The notes under the pieces are model-generated. The model did no database searches. It saw nothing but the letters and a program-made list of their open reading frames with translations, and was not told where the DNA came from. This document shows positions 1 through 5,782 of a stretch of DNA of 5,782 bases, in pieces. The first letter of the stretch is position 1, and each line of letters starts with the position of its first letter. The stretch is from an uncultured Lachnospiraceae bacterium (lineage in GTDB: Bacteria; Bacillota; Clostridia; Lachnospirales; Lachnospiraceae), in NCBI GenBank assembly GCA_946639085.1, contig CAMPBP010000101.1, positions 1-5,782 of the forward strand. Reading direction: 5' to 3'. A program made the position numbers and the translations under genes.

Positions 1-1288
1 TCTCGGCGTGGTCGCCGATACGCTCTATATCATTTACCACATGGAACAGTCCGCCGATGGACTTCAAGTCTTCGATGGGAAGCGTTGTCAGGTTGATCTT
101 TACAAGATAATCAGTGATAGCGTGATTTAGGAAGTTTATGTTGTCTTCGACTTTATATACTTCTTCGATATCTTCTTCGTCGAGTGTTATGAGTGCGTTC
201 ATGGCACGGTTAAGGTTTTCGCCTGCGAGAGATGCCATACGGTCAACTTCCTTTATAACTTCGACAACTGCAGTAGCAGGATTGAAGACAACCTTCTGTC
301 CGATGTATTTAAGCTGGTAAGACTCTCTGTAACCGATCTTCTTGTCTTCGCCGGGTATAAAGAACTCGGTAAGCTTTACGATAGGTCCTATGAAGGGTGT
401 CATTATGATAACCTGGATTATCTTAATGAACAAATGCGAGAACGCTACGACCCTGCCGGCATCGTTTCCGGCGATCTTTGACATGATCGATACGAACAGT
501 TCCACATCGAATGCGAAGAACGCATACATAAAGATCGTACCTATTACGTTAAAGAGTACGTGGATGAGTGCGGCACGCTTTGCGTCCTTTTTACCTGAAA
601 GCGAAGCGAGTACGGCAGATGTACATGCACCGATGTTACATCCAAGCGTTATATACATACACATTTCAAGGCTCATAAGGCCCTGATTTGCAAGTAAGAC
701 CATGATCGAAACGGTAACTGAAGAACTTTGAATGATGGCAGTGAGAACAAGTCCGAGAAGTACGCCCAATAAAGGGGAAGATAATGAAGCGAACATATCA
801 AGAACTTCGGGAGAATCTTTCATGTTGCTCATGGCGCCCGACATGGAGCTTAATCCCATAAACAAGATACCAAATCCGGTAATGATGCTTGCGATCTTTT
901 TGATGATCGTATTTTTACCGAACATTACGGTTGCTACACCGACAAGCAAAATGATGGGAGCGATCTTTTCGAGTTTAAACGAAACCAGCAATGCGGTAAC
1001 GGTAGTACCGATATTGGAACCGAATATAACGCCGGCTGCCTGGGTAAGATTCATAAGTCCGGAGTTAACGAAGCTGACTACCATTACGGTACAGGCCGAT
1101 GAAGACTGAATCGCAGCAGTAAATATGAAGCCGACCAAAATACCCATGAATCGGTTTGTAGTAAGCTTTTCAAGTATAGCTCTTAACTTTGCACCCGCAA
1201 AAGCCTCTATACTGTCGCTCATTTCTCTTATACCGAAAGGAAAGAGCCCAAGTCCGCCGCAAAGGGACATTATTACTCCGAATGACAT
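1..1288 (-). CDS. Na+/phosphate cotransporter (NptA/YjbB type) with PhoU-like domain, partial at C-terminus
   Basis: This is an inner-membrane sodium-dependent phosphate transporter of the Na/Pi-cotransporter II family; I translated it by hand from the ATG at 1288 to the window edge (429 codons, no stop). Two Na/Pi-cotransporter repeats are visible. Each has a QSSS motif (residues 61-64 and 187-190) followed by an NIG-containing motif (GSNIGTT at 90-96, GCNIGAC at 216-222), the inverted-repeat hallmark of the family. Hydrophobic segments fill residues 1-310. HVLFN (243-247) and HLFIK (285-289) resemble the family's conserved His-x-x-Phe positions. From about residue 335 the protein becomes a helical PhoU-like domain (EVDRMA near 347, VVNDIERIGDH at 417-427) that continues off the left edge. 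The start is supported by a strong Shine-Dalgarno seven bases upstream. Residue 17 is Pro in GLGLFPFG where I recall Leu in relatives. The gene is separated from ribF by a terminator, so it is probably its own transcription unit. Phosphate specificity is inferred from the family. Confidence 0.93.
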   Translation of the reverse strand, partial: MSFGVIMSLCGGLGLFPFGIREMSDSIEAFAGAKLRAILEKLTTNRFMGILVGFIFTAAIQSSSACTVMVVSFVNSGLMNLTQAAGVIFGSNIGTTVTALLVSFKLEKIAPIILLVGVATVMFGKNTIIKKIASIITGFGILFMGLSSMSGAMSNMKDSPEVLDMFASLSSPLLGVLLGLVLTAIIQSSSVTVSIMVLLANQGLMSLEMCMYITLGCNIGACTSAVLASLSGKKDAKRAALIHVLFNVIGTIFMYAFFAFDVELFVSIMSKIAGNDAGRVVAFSHLFIKIIQVIIMTPFIGPIVKLTEFFIPGEDKKIGYRESYQLKYIGQKVVFNPATAVVEVIKEVDRMASLAGENLNRAMNALITLDEEDIEEVYKVEDNINFLNHAITDYLVKINLTTLPIEDLKSIGGLFHVVNDIERIGDHAE

Positions 1289-1295
1289 TGAAAAG

Positions 1296-1301
1296 ACCTC
1301 C
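1296..1301 (-). promoter_or_regulatory. Shine-Dalgarno of the Na/Pi cotransporter gene
   Basis: The minus strand reads GGAGGT seven bases before the ATG at 1288. This near-perfect anti-16S match fixes the start of the transporter gene. Family proteins also begin just before the GGLGLF segment, which agrees with this start. Confidence 0.85.
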
Positions 1302-1346
1302 AAAAAGTTATAAAAACTTACTTATCGTCCTAACATTCCAAAGATA

Positions 1347-1375
1347 ATTCTATAAAAAAAACACGCTCTGAACAA
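1347..1375 (-). promoter_or_regulatory. Candidate sigma-A promoter for the Na/Pi cotransporter gene
   Basis: On the minus strand TTGTTC (1375-1370, three of six matches to TTGACA, including the TTG) is followed after exactly 17 bases by TAGAAT (1352-1347, five of six matches to TATAAT). Transcription would start near 1340 and leave a leader of about 50 nt before the start codon. The -35 box falls in the loop and distal arm of the ribF terminator, and the U-tract forms part of the spacer. A promoter is expected here because the gene lies just past a terminator. The -35 match is weak, so this is a candidate only. Confidence 0.33.
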
Positions 1376-1387
1376 GAGCGCATTTTT
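1354..1387 (-). terminator. Rho-independent terminator of the infB-ribF operon
   Basis: Read on the minus strand, a CGCTCT/AGAGCG stem (1380-1375 with 1369-1364) closes a five-base loop, TGTTC. Two G-U wobble pairs and five A-U pairs extend it to about 13 bp, and eight T residues follow (1361-1354). On the plus strand the wobbles become A-C and C-A mismatches, so the minus direction is clearly favoured. It begins 53 nt after the ribF stop, which marks the end of the operon. Confidence 0.85.
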
Positions 1388-1440
1388 AAAAATATCGGGC
1401 AATATAAAAACTTCTTTTTGTAACTTTTACATAAGAGTGT

Positions 1441-1989
1441 TTACTTTTCGCAGGCAAGCATTATCCTCGCATCCTCATCGTTGCCGTCTTTTATTGCCTC
1501 ACGTATCCTTGTGGACGATATGTCTTCATCGTGATACTTTTCTTTTTCGATAACATGAACTTCGATATCAAGCTCCTTGGATAACGAAAGCAATGTGTCC
1601 ACGTTTCCTTGTCCCTTATAGCCGAAAGAAAGATCCTTTCCGCAATAGACCGCTTTGACATGAAGCTTTTCTGCCAATATCTTTTTGACAAAATCTTCGG
1701 GAGAAACGGATGCCGATTTCTTTGTAAGATAATACTCCACAAGGTAATCCACGCCCAGAGACTCAAATATCTCTCTTCTCTTCTCTTCGGGATAAATGTA
1801 ACCGTCTTTATTGAAAGATACGGGTGAATTTAACGCAAAGGTGAAGACAACGCTCTTAAGGGAGTCATTTGAAGAAACCATCTCACTTATGAGCTTTCTG
1901 TGGCCCAAATGAATGCCGTCGAACTTTCCGATGGCAACCTTTGTCGATACGTCTTTATTCAGTTCTTTTGTTGCATCGCATATGATCAT
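1441..1989 (-). CDS. ribF: Single-domain FAD synthetase (RibF N-terminal domain only)
   Basis: This is a predicted cytosolic FMN adenylyltransferase, making FAD from FMN and ATP. The 182-residue protein carries the nucleotidyltransferase signatures of RibF: GKFDGIHLGH (21-30, with the two ATP-binding His at 27 and 30), GKDLSFGYKGQG (117-128) and ISSTRIRE (157-164), the family's SSTxxR motif. It ends at ARIMLACEK, where full RibF proteins (about 300-315 residues) continue with LLGRPY and the riboflavin kinase domain. No kinase-like sequence follows the stop, so this is a domain-level absence and not a visible frameshift. The ATG lies one base after the truB stop (TGATATG), with a weak GGAAAG Shine-Dalgarno at 2003-1998. 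It is the last gene of the operon, as ribF often is. If it acts as predicted, FMN must come from a kinase encoded elsewhere or from uptake. The symbol reflects orthology by position and N-domain; the kinase function should not be assumed. Confidence 0.9.
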   Translation of the reverse strand: MIICDATKELNKDVSTKVAIGKFDGIHLGHRKLISEMVSSNDSLKSVVFTFALNSPVSFNKDGYIYPEEKRREIFESLGVDYLVEYYLTKKSASVSPEDFVKKILAEKLHVKAVYCGKDLSFGYKGQGNVDTLLSLSKELDIEVHVIEKEKYHDEDISSTRIREAIKDGNDEDARIMLACEK

Positions 1990-1990
1990 A

Positions 1991-2896
1991 TCAATTACTT
2001 TCCAAAAACATCTTTTCGGGCTTTAAGGCGTTCTCGCCTTGAACCCTTTCATAAATACCCATAAAAGTGCCTTCGTCGTTGTAAACCCTTACCCTCTTCA
2101 TTGCAGGGAAAGGTACGCCGGAAGTTATCATCTTCGGATACAATTTGTTTCCGTTATCTATTACTTTTCTGTACTCGCTTCTGACCGTAAGAGCGGGAAT
2201 ATCTTTGAACACAAAGTCCGTTTTGATAACGCAGTCCGAAAGTTTTCCTTCGTTTTTTAGCTTTGTAAGCTCATCGAGTGTTCTGGCGGTGGTAAGATCG
2301 AACATGCCCGTGGCGGTCCTTTCAAGATCCGTCATAACCGCAAGCTCATTGCACTTGGCGGCAATGTCGACGCACAGGCTTCTTATGTAAGTGCCTTTTC
2401 CGCAGAGCACTCTCATCTTAACGACGGGGAGTGATATATCGAGTATCTCTATCTCGTAAATATCAACAAAGACAGGTTTTCTTTGTACCTCTATGCCCTG
2501 CCTTGCAAGCTCGTAAAGTCTTTTCCCGTCGACCCATTTTGCAGAATACATGGGCGGGAGCTGTTCATAGCCTCCCACAAAAGATTTAGCGGCTTCTTTT
2601 ATGTCTTTGGGTGTTGCCTTTACTTCACGCTCCTCAAGCACGACTCCCGAGTCATCCAAAGTGTCCGTACTTTTTCCGAGCATAAAGGTAGCGACATACT
2701 CTTTCTTCTTATCGTTAAGCATGTCGCATAGTTTTGTAGCGTTCCCCAGGCAGATGGGAAGAACTCCCCTCGCGCTTGGGTCAAGCGTACCCGTATGACC
2801 TATTTTTCTTTGACCGGTAATTCCGCGCATGACTGCGACCACATCAAAAGATGTGAATCCCGGTTCTTTATATACGTTGATCAGTCCGTTCAGCAT
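1991..2896 (-). CDS. truB: tRNA pseudouridine-55 synthase TruB
   Basis: TruB isomerises U55 to pseudouridine in the T-arm of most tRNAs and also acts as a tRNA chaperone. The 301-residue protein is full length for the family. It opens with GLINVYKEPGFTS (4-16), then HTGTLDPSARGVL (34-46), in which Asp39 corresponds to the catalytic aspartate. KEYVATFMLGKSTDT (65-79) contains the conserved active-site Tyr (Y67). QLPPMYSAKWVDGKRLYELAR (112-132) and GKGTYIRSLCVDI (166-178) complete the core. The C-terminal part (about 230-301) resembles the small accessory or PUA-like domain (GTFMGIYER). The start overlaps the end of the upstream phosphoesterase gene by 29 nt. An in-frame UAG stands 12-10 bases before the ATG, so no earlier start is possible. 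No good Shine-Dalgarno is seen, which suggests coupling to translation of the upstream gene. Confidence 0.97.
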   Translation of the reverse strand: MLNGLINVYKEPGFTSFDVVAVMRGITGQRKIGHTGTLDPSARGVLPICLGNATKLCDMLNDKKKEYVATFMLGKSTDTLDDSGVVLEEREVKATPKDIKEAAKSFVGGYEQLPPMYSAKWVDGKRLYELARQGIEVQRKPVFVDIYEIEILDISLPVVKMRVLCGKGTYIRSLCVDIAAKCNELAVMTDLERTATGMFDLTTARTLDELTKLKNEGKLSDCVIKTDFVFKDIPALTVRSEYRKVIDNGNKLYPKMITSGVPFPAMKRVRVYNDEGTFMGIYERVQGENALKPEKMFLESN

Positions 2897-3842
2897 ACTG
2901 TTTTTCTATTCTTGCCGTAAGATTGTTAACAACATCATAGAAGTTTCCTTCCATGACAACCCCTGCGGCTTTCTTGTGTCCGCCGCCGCCGAAATACGCG
3001 CAGACCTCCGATACATCGATGCGGTCTGTGGAACGAAGGCTCACTTTGTATTTGTGATCGGGCAGTTCATGCATGAATATTGCAACGTCCACACCCTTTA
3101 TCTGCTTAAGCGCGTTTACTATCCCGTCGTAATCGAAAGGATGGGAATTGTAGAACTTCGCCATCTTCTGGTCGATATGACCCACGCTTACCTTCCCGTC
3201 CATTACAAGAATGCTCTCGGAGAGAACACGTCCCAGTATCTGGCTTTGAAGATAAGTCTTCTCATAAAAGGTCTCGGCTATTATCGTTGAAAAATCAAAT
3301 CCGTAACCGATGAGTTTTGCGGCATAGTTAAGAGTCTTCGGTGATACGTTTGAATACTGGAAAACTCCCGTATCGTGGACCATGCCGATATAGACCGCCT
3401 TGGCGATCTCTGTGTCCATAAGTTTTTCATCGAAGCATTCATATACAAGTTCAGCGGCGCTGGAAGCGGTGGGAACTATGAAGTTTACATCGCTGTCCGT
3501 ACCCGGATTTGTAATGTGATGATCGATGTTTATTCTCTTTTTTGCCTTGTCGTACAAAGCTTCTGCGTCACCTGAGCGGTCTTTTACCGTATCGATCATG
3601 ATGAACGCATCAAATACGATATCCTTTCCCGCTTTCGGATCTTCGACTTTGTCGATGTCCTTTATACATTCAAAAACCGGGGGAGGACTTTCAAGATATA
3701 TGTGCGCATCAATTTCAGGCATGTTCTTTCTGATGTAGAGATATACCGCCATGGTACTTCCCACACAGTCGCCGTCGGGTCGAATGTGACCGCTTATGCC
3801 TACGCTTTTGATATCTTTAAGTTCTTTTACAAGATCAATCAT
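2868..3842 (-). CDS. nrnA: DHH/DHHA1 phosphoesterase, NrnA type (nanoRNase / pAp phosphatase)
   Basis: This 324-residue cytosolic Mn-dependent phosphoesterase has the full motif set. Motif I is GHIRPDGDCVGS (18-29; metal ligands His19, Asp23, Asp25). The motif II aspartate is in IMIDT (Asp84), motif III is DHH (107-109), and the motif IV aspartate is in VHDTGVF (Asp157). The DHHA1 substrate-binding domain near the C-terminus has SLRST (268-272) and the glycine loop GGGGHKKAAG (285-294). Characterised relatives in Bacillota degrade 2-5-mer RNAs and dephosphorylate 3'-phosphoadenosine-5'-phosphate; some DHH-DHHA1 relatives cleave cyclic-dinucleotide products such as pApA. Which activity dominates here cannot be read from sequence. 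The ATG overlaps the rbfA stop by 8 nt (ATGATTGA), with GAGGA at 3861-3857, a rather long 14 bases upstream. Position between rbfA and truB is the standard context of this family. Confidence 0.93.
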   Translation of the reverse strand: MIDLVKELKDIKSVGISGHIRPDGDCVGSTMAVYLYIRKNMPEIDAHIYLESPPPVFECIKDIDKVEDPKAGKDIVFDAFIMIDTVKDRSGDAEALYDKAKKRINIDHHITNPGTDSDVNFIVPTASSAAELVYECFDEKLMDTEIAKAVYIGMVHDTGVFQYSNVSPKTLNYAAKLIGYGFDFSTIIAETFYEKTYLQSQILGRVLSESILVMDGKVSVGHIDQKMAKFYNSHPFDYDGIVNALKQIKGVDVAIFMHELPDHKYKVSLRSTDRIDVSEVCAYFGGGGHKKAAGVVMEGNFYDVVNNLTARIEKQYAERTDQRI

Positions 3843-4197
3843 TTGATTTGTTTACATCCTCAATCAACTTGGTCATGTTTACGCCGTACTCAATGGACTG
3901 GTCCATAATAAATGTGATGGCCGGAGTGTTGCGAAGATTGATCCTCTTTGCGAGCTGGCTTCTTATGAAACCTTCCGCACTCTTAAGTCCCTGGTATGTG
4001 GACTTAACCGCTTCGGCGTCACCCAGTACGCTTATGTATGCCTTGCATGTCTTTAAGTCGGGAGCGACTTCAACCGCAACGACACTGGTAAACTGACTGA
4101 TACGCGGATCCTTTATCTCATCGCCGCGAAGAAGGTTTGCCAGTTCCCTGTAAACTTCTTCGTTTATGCGAATGTTTTTAATACTGTTCTTTCTCAC
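3835..4197 (-). CDS. rbfA: Ribosome-binding factor A, 30S subunit maturation (GTG start)
   Basis: RbfA binds the immature 30S subunit near the 5' end of 16S rRNA helix 1 and promotes late maturation and cold adaptation. The 120-residue length is typical. Its single KH-like domain is visible as an N-terminal helix ([14 protein letters not shown], 11-24) and the DPRIS turn (30-34). Then come the strand [19 protein letters not shown] (38-56), the kinked AEG helix (74-76) and the closing [18 protein letters not shown] (88-105). The start is GTG, overlapping the infB stop as GTGA. A GGAGGT Shine-Dalgarno nine bases upstream, inside the infB 3' end, supports it. It overlaps the next gene by 8 nt. 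Confidence 0.96.
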   Translation of the reverse strand: MRKNSIKNIRINEEVYRELANLLRGDEIKDPRISQFTSVVAVEVAPDLKTCKAYISVLGDAEAVKSTYQGLKSAEGFIRSQLAKRINLRNTPAITFIMDQSIEYGVNMTKLIEDVNKSND

Positions 4198-5782
4198 GTT
4201 CTGGGAACCTCCACCATAACGTACGCTTCAACTATATCGAGTTCTTCAAAAGCATCGAAGCCTTCGAATACGAGACCGCATTCGAAACCTGCTTTAACTT
4301 CCTTAACATCGTCTTTGAATCTCTTAAGTGACTTAAGTTCGCCCTCGAAGATCTGCTCACCCGCACGTGAAATACGAACTTTGCAATTACGCTCGAACTG
4401 TCCGTCAAGCACATAAGAACCTGCGATGTTTCCGATGGCGGATGCCTTGAATATCTGTCTGATCTCGGCATGTCCGATAACTTTTTCTTCGTACACCGGT
4501 GCAAGCATACCCTTCATGGCAGCTTCAACATCCTCGATGATCTGATAGATGACTTTGTAAAGTTTAATCTCGACACCTTCGTGATCTGCGGTCTGCTTTG
4601 CGATGGCATCGGCGCGAACATTAAATCCGATGATGATGGCATTTGATGCACTGGCAAGAGTAACATCGGATTCGTTGATGGCACCTACGCCGCCGTGGAT
4701 ACATTTAACCACAACTTCGTCGTTGGAAAGCTTGGAAAGCGACTGCTTGATAGCTTCAACACTACCCTGCACGTCTGCTTTGACGATGAGGTTGAGTTCC
4801 TTTAAATTGCCTTCCTGGATCTTTGAGAAAAGATCGTCTAGACTCATCTTAGCCTTGATCTCTTCAAGCTTCTTCTCCTTGTTCTGAGAAATGAAGGTCT
4901 CAGCAAAGTTCTTGGCCGTCTTGTCGTCCTTGTGTGCTATAAATACTTCGCCGGCGTTGGGAACGTCATTAAGACCGAGAATCTCAACGGGGGTCGAAGG
5001 ACCTGCCGTCTTAACGTTCTTACCCTTATCGTTGATCATCGCACGAACTTTACCGTGTGATGCGCCTGCGGAAATAAAGTCACCGACTTTAAGAGTACCC
5101 TTCTGTACCAGTACAGTCGCAACGGGACCGCGTCCTTTATCAAGCTCAGCCTCGATGACGAGACCTCTTGCTTTACGCTTGGGATTGGCTTTAAGTTCCA
5201 AAATGTCTGCGGTAAGAAGAATGGTCTCCAAAAGATCGTCGATACCGGTACCCTTCTTGGCGGAAATGTTTACAAACTCGGTAGATCCGCCCCAATCGGT
5301 GGGAATGAGTTCGTATTCGGTAAGTTCCTGCTTAACCTTTTCGGGATTTGCTTCGGGTTTATCGATCTTGTTTACCGCAACGATAATCTCAACACCTGCA
5401 GCCTTAGCATGGTTGATCGCTTCAACCGTCTGGGGCATTACACCGTCGTCTGCGGCTACAACGAGTACCGCGATATCGGTGGAGTTTGCACCACGCATAC
5501 GCATGGCGGTAAATGCCTCGTGACCGGGTGTATCAAGGAATGTAATGTCTCTGTCTTTAATATGTACGGTGTAAGCACCGATAGCCTGGGTAATACCGCC
5601 GGCCTCGCGATCGGTTACGTTTGTCTTTCTGATGGCGTCAAGGAGTGAAGTCTTACCGTGATCGACGTGACCCATTACGCAGACAACCGGAGGTCTGGTG
5701 GTCATGTTCTCTTCGGATTCTTCGTCCTCTTTAAGGAGTTCCTCGATAACATCGACTTTAACCGCATGCTCGCAGATGATCT
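4194..5782 (-). CDS. infB: Translation initiation factor IF-2, partial (N-terminus outside window)
   Basis: IF-2 is the GTPase that delivers fMet-tRNA to the 30S subunit and promotes subunit joining. About 528 residues are visible. The frame stays open from the Met codon at 5705 to the window edge, so that Met is internal; the 25 preceding residues are acidic linker ([11 protein letters not shown]) leading into [17 protein letters not shown]. Counting from that Met, the G domain shows G1 GHVDHGKT (12-19), the Thr of G2 in GGITQAIG (36-43), G3 DTPGH (58-62), G4 NKID (112-115) and G5 SAK (148-150). The beta-barrel domain II follows (about 175-260). Then comes the IF-2 domain with [12 protein letters not shown] (309-320). 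The last part is the fMet-tRNA-binding C-terminal domain from about 405, with GHAEIRQIF (411-419) and [12 protein letters not shown] (472-483). The stop overlaps the rbfA GTG start. The divergent N-terminal extension typical of IF-2 cannot be judged. Confidence 0.98.
   Translation of the reverse strand, partial: IICEHAVKVDVIEELLKEDEESEENMTTRPPVVCVMGHVDHGKTSLLDAIRKTNVTDREAGGITQAIGAYTVHIKDRDITFLDTPGHEAFTAMRMRGANSTDIAVLVVAADDGVMPQTVEAINHAKAAGVEIIVAVNKIDKPEANPEKVKQELTEYELIPTDWGGSTEFVNISAKKGTGIDDLLETILLTADILELKANPKRKARGLVIEAELDKGRGPVATVLVQKGTLKVGDFISAGASHGKVRAMINDKGKNVKTAGPSTPVEILGLNDVPNAGEVFIAHKDDKTAKNFAETFISQNKEKKLEEIKAKMSLDDLFSKIQEGNLKELNLIVKADVQGSVEAIKQSLSKLSNDEVVVKCIHGGVGAINESDVTLASASNAIIIGFNVRADAIAKQTADHEGVEIKLYKVIYQIIEDVEAAMKGMLAPVYEEKVIGHAEIRQIFKASAIGNIAGSYVLDGQFERNCKVRISRAGEQIFEGELKSLKRFKDDVKEVKAGFECGLVFEGFDAFEELDIVEAYVMVEVPRT
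4207..4212 (-). promoter_or_regulatory. Shine-Dalgarno deciding the GTG start of rbfA
   Basis: The minus strand has GGAGGT inside the last codons of infB, nine bases before the GTG at 4197. Its strength and spacing favour GTG over any later start, and the KH domain begins within about ten residues of it. Confidence 0.75.

Larger units (their letters stand above)
1289..1440. other. Intergenic region between ribF and the Na/Pi cotransporter gene
   Basis: This is the only non-coding stretch of the window, 152 nt and AT-rich. It holds the operon terminator, a candidate promoter and the Shine-Dalgarno of the next gene. The 53 nt between the ribF stop and the hairpin show no coding potential and no resemblance to a riboflavin kinase domain. 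I see no riboswitch, small RNA or repeat here. Confidence 0.8.

Noticed and set aside
1307..1312. TATAAC on the minus strand as a -10 box for the transporter gene
   Set aside because: It is a good -10 match, but transcription would start about seven bases downstream, inside the Shine-Dalgarno sequence, which would destroy the ribosome binding site.
138..1313. Plus-strand open frames at 138-320, 342-686, 732-1109 and 1125-1313
   Set aside because: They are antisense to the Na/Pi cotransporter, which explains the region with a single continuous frame, conserved QSSS repeats and a strong Shine-Dalgarno.
1364..1387. The hairpin acting as a plus-strand (bidirectional) terminator
   Set aside because: The core 6-bp stem and a short T-run exist on the plus strand, but the flanking G-U pairs become A-C and C-A mismatches, and no convergent plus-strand gene needs terminating.
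1491..1766. A 91-codon minus-strand frame inside ribF, as a possible frameshifted piece
   Set aside because: The ribF frame is uninterrupted across this stretch with all family motifs in order. The alternative frame shows no domain.
4891..5523. A 210-codon open frame on the plus strand
   Set aside because: It lies wholly antisense to the infB G domain and domain II, whose motifs are all intact on the minus strand. Its product is low in recognisable motifs and rich in Ser, Thr and Leu, as expected of a shadow frame.
5703..5705. ATG at 5705 as the infB start
   Set aside because: The frame is open upstream to the window edge and encodes an acidic linker typical before the IF-2 G domain. No good Shine-Dalgarno precedes this ATG, so it is an internal Met.

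Overview
The window reads almost entirely on the minus strand and looks like the end of a core translation operon from a low-to-moderate GC Gram-positive bacterium. The order infB-rbfA-nrnA(DHH)-truB-ribF is the usual Bacillota arrangement. The protein flavour suggests Clostridia, perhaps a Lachnospiraceae member; the family-level placement is inference from general resemblance, not from a search.

Layout, in the direction of transcription (right to left): 5782-4194 is the C-terminal part of infB (translation initiation factor IF-2), whose N-terminus lies outside the window. 4197-3835 is rbfA (30S maturation factor, GTG start). 3842-2868 is a DHH/DHHA1 phosphoesterase (NrnA type). 2896-1991 is truB (tRNA pseudouridine-55 synthase). 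1989-1441 is a short ribF-like gene holding only the FAD synthetase (FMN adenylyltransferase) domain. A 13-bp hairpin followed by eight U residues at 1387-1354 then ends the unit. A second transcription unit starts at 1288 and runs off the left edge: a Na+/phosphate cotransporter of the NptA/YjbB type with a C-terminal PhoU-like domain. It has a strong Shine-Dalgarno sequence and a possible promoter that overlaps the terminator.

The five operon genes are packed with overlaps of 4, 8 and 29 nt and one 1-nt gap, so translational coupling is likely. Together they cover translation initiation, ribosome assembly, tRNA modification, small-RNA or nucleotide turnover and FAD synthesis. No promoter for this operon is visible, so it must start to the right of the window.

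No mobile element, CRISPR array, RNA gene or novel multi-gene system was found. The most notable point is the single-domain RibF, which ends at the domain boundary with no remnant of the riboflavin kinase half. Second is the compact terminator/promoter junction. The only non-coding stretch is 1289-1440 (152 nt).
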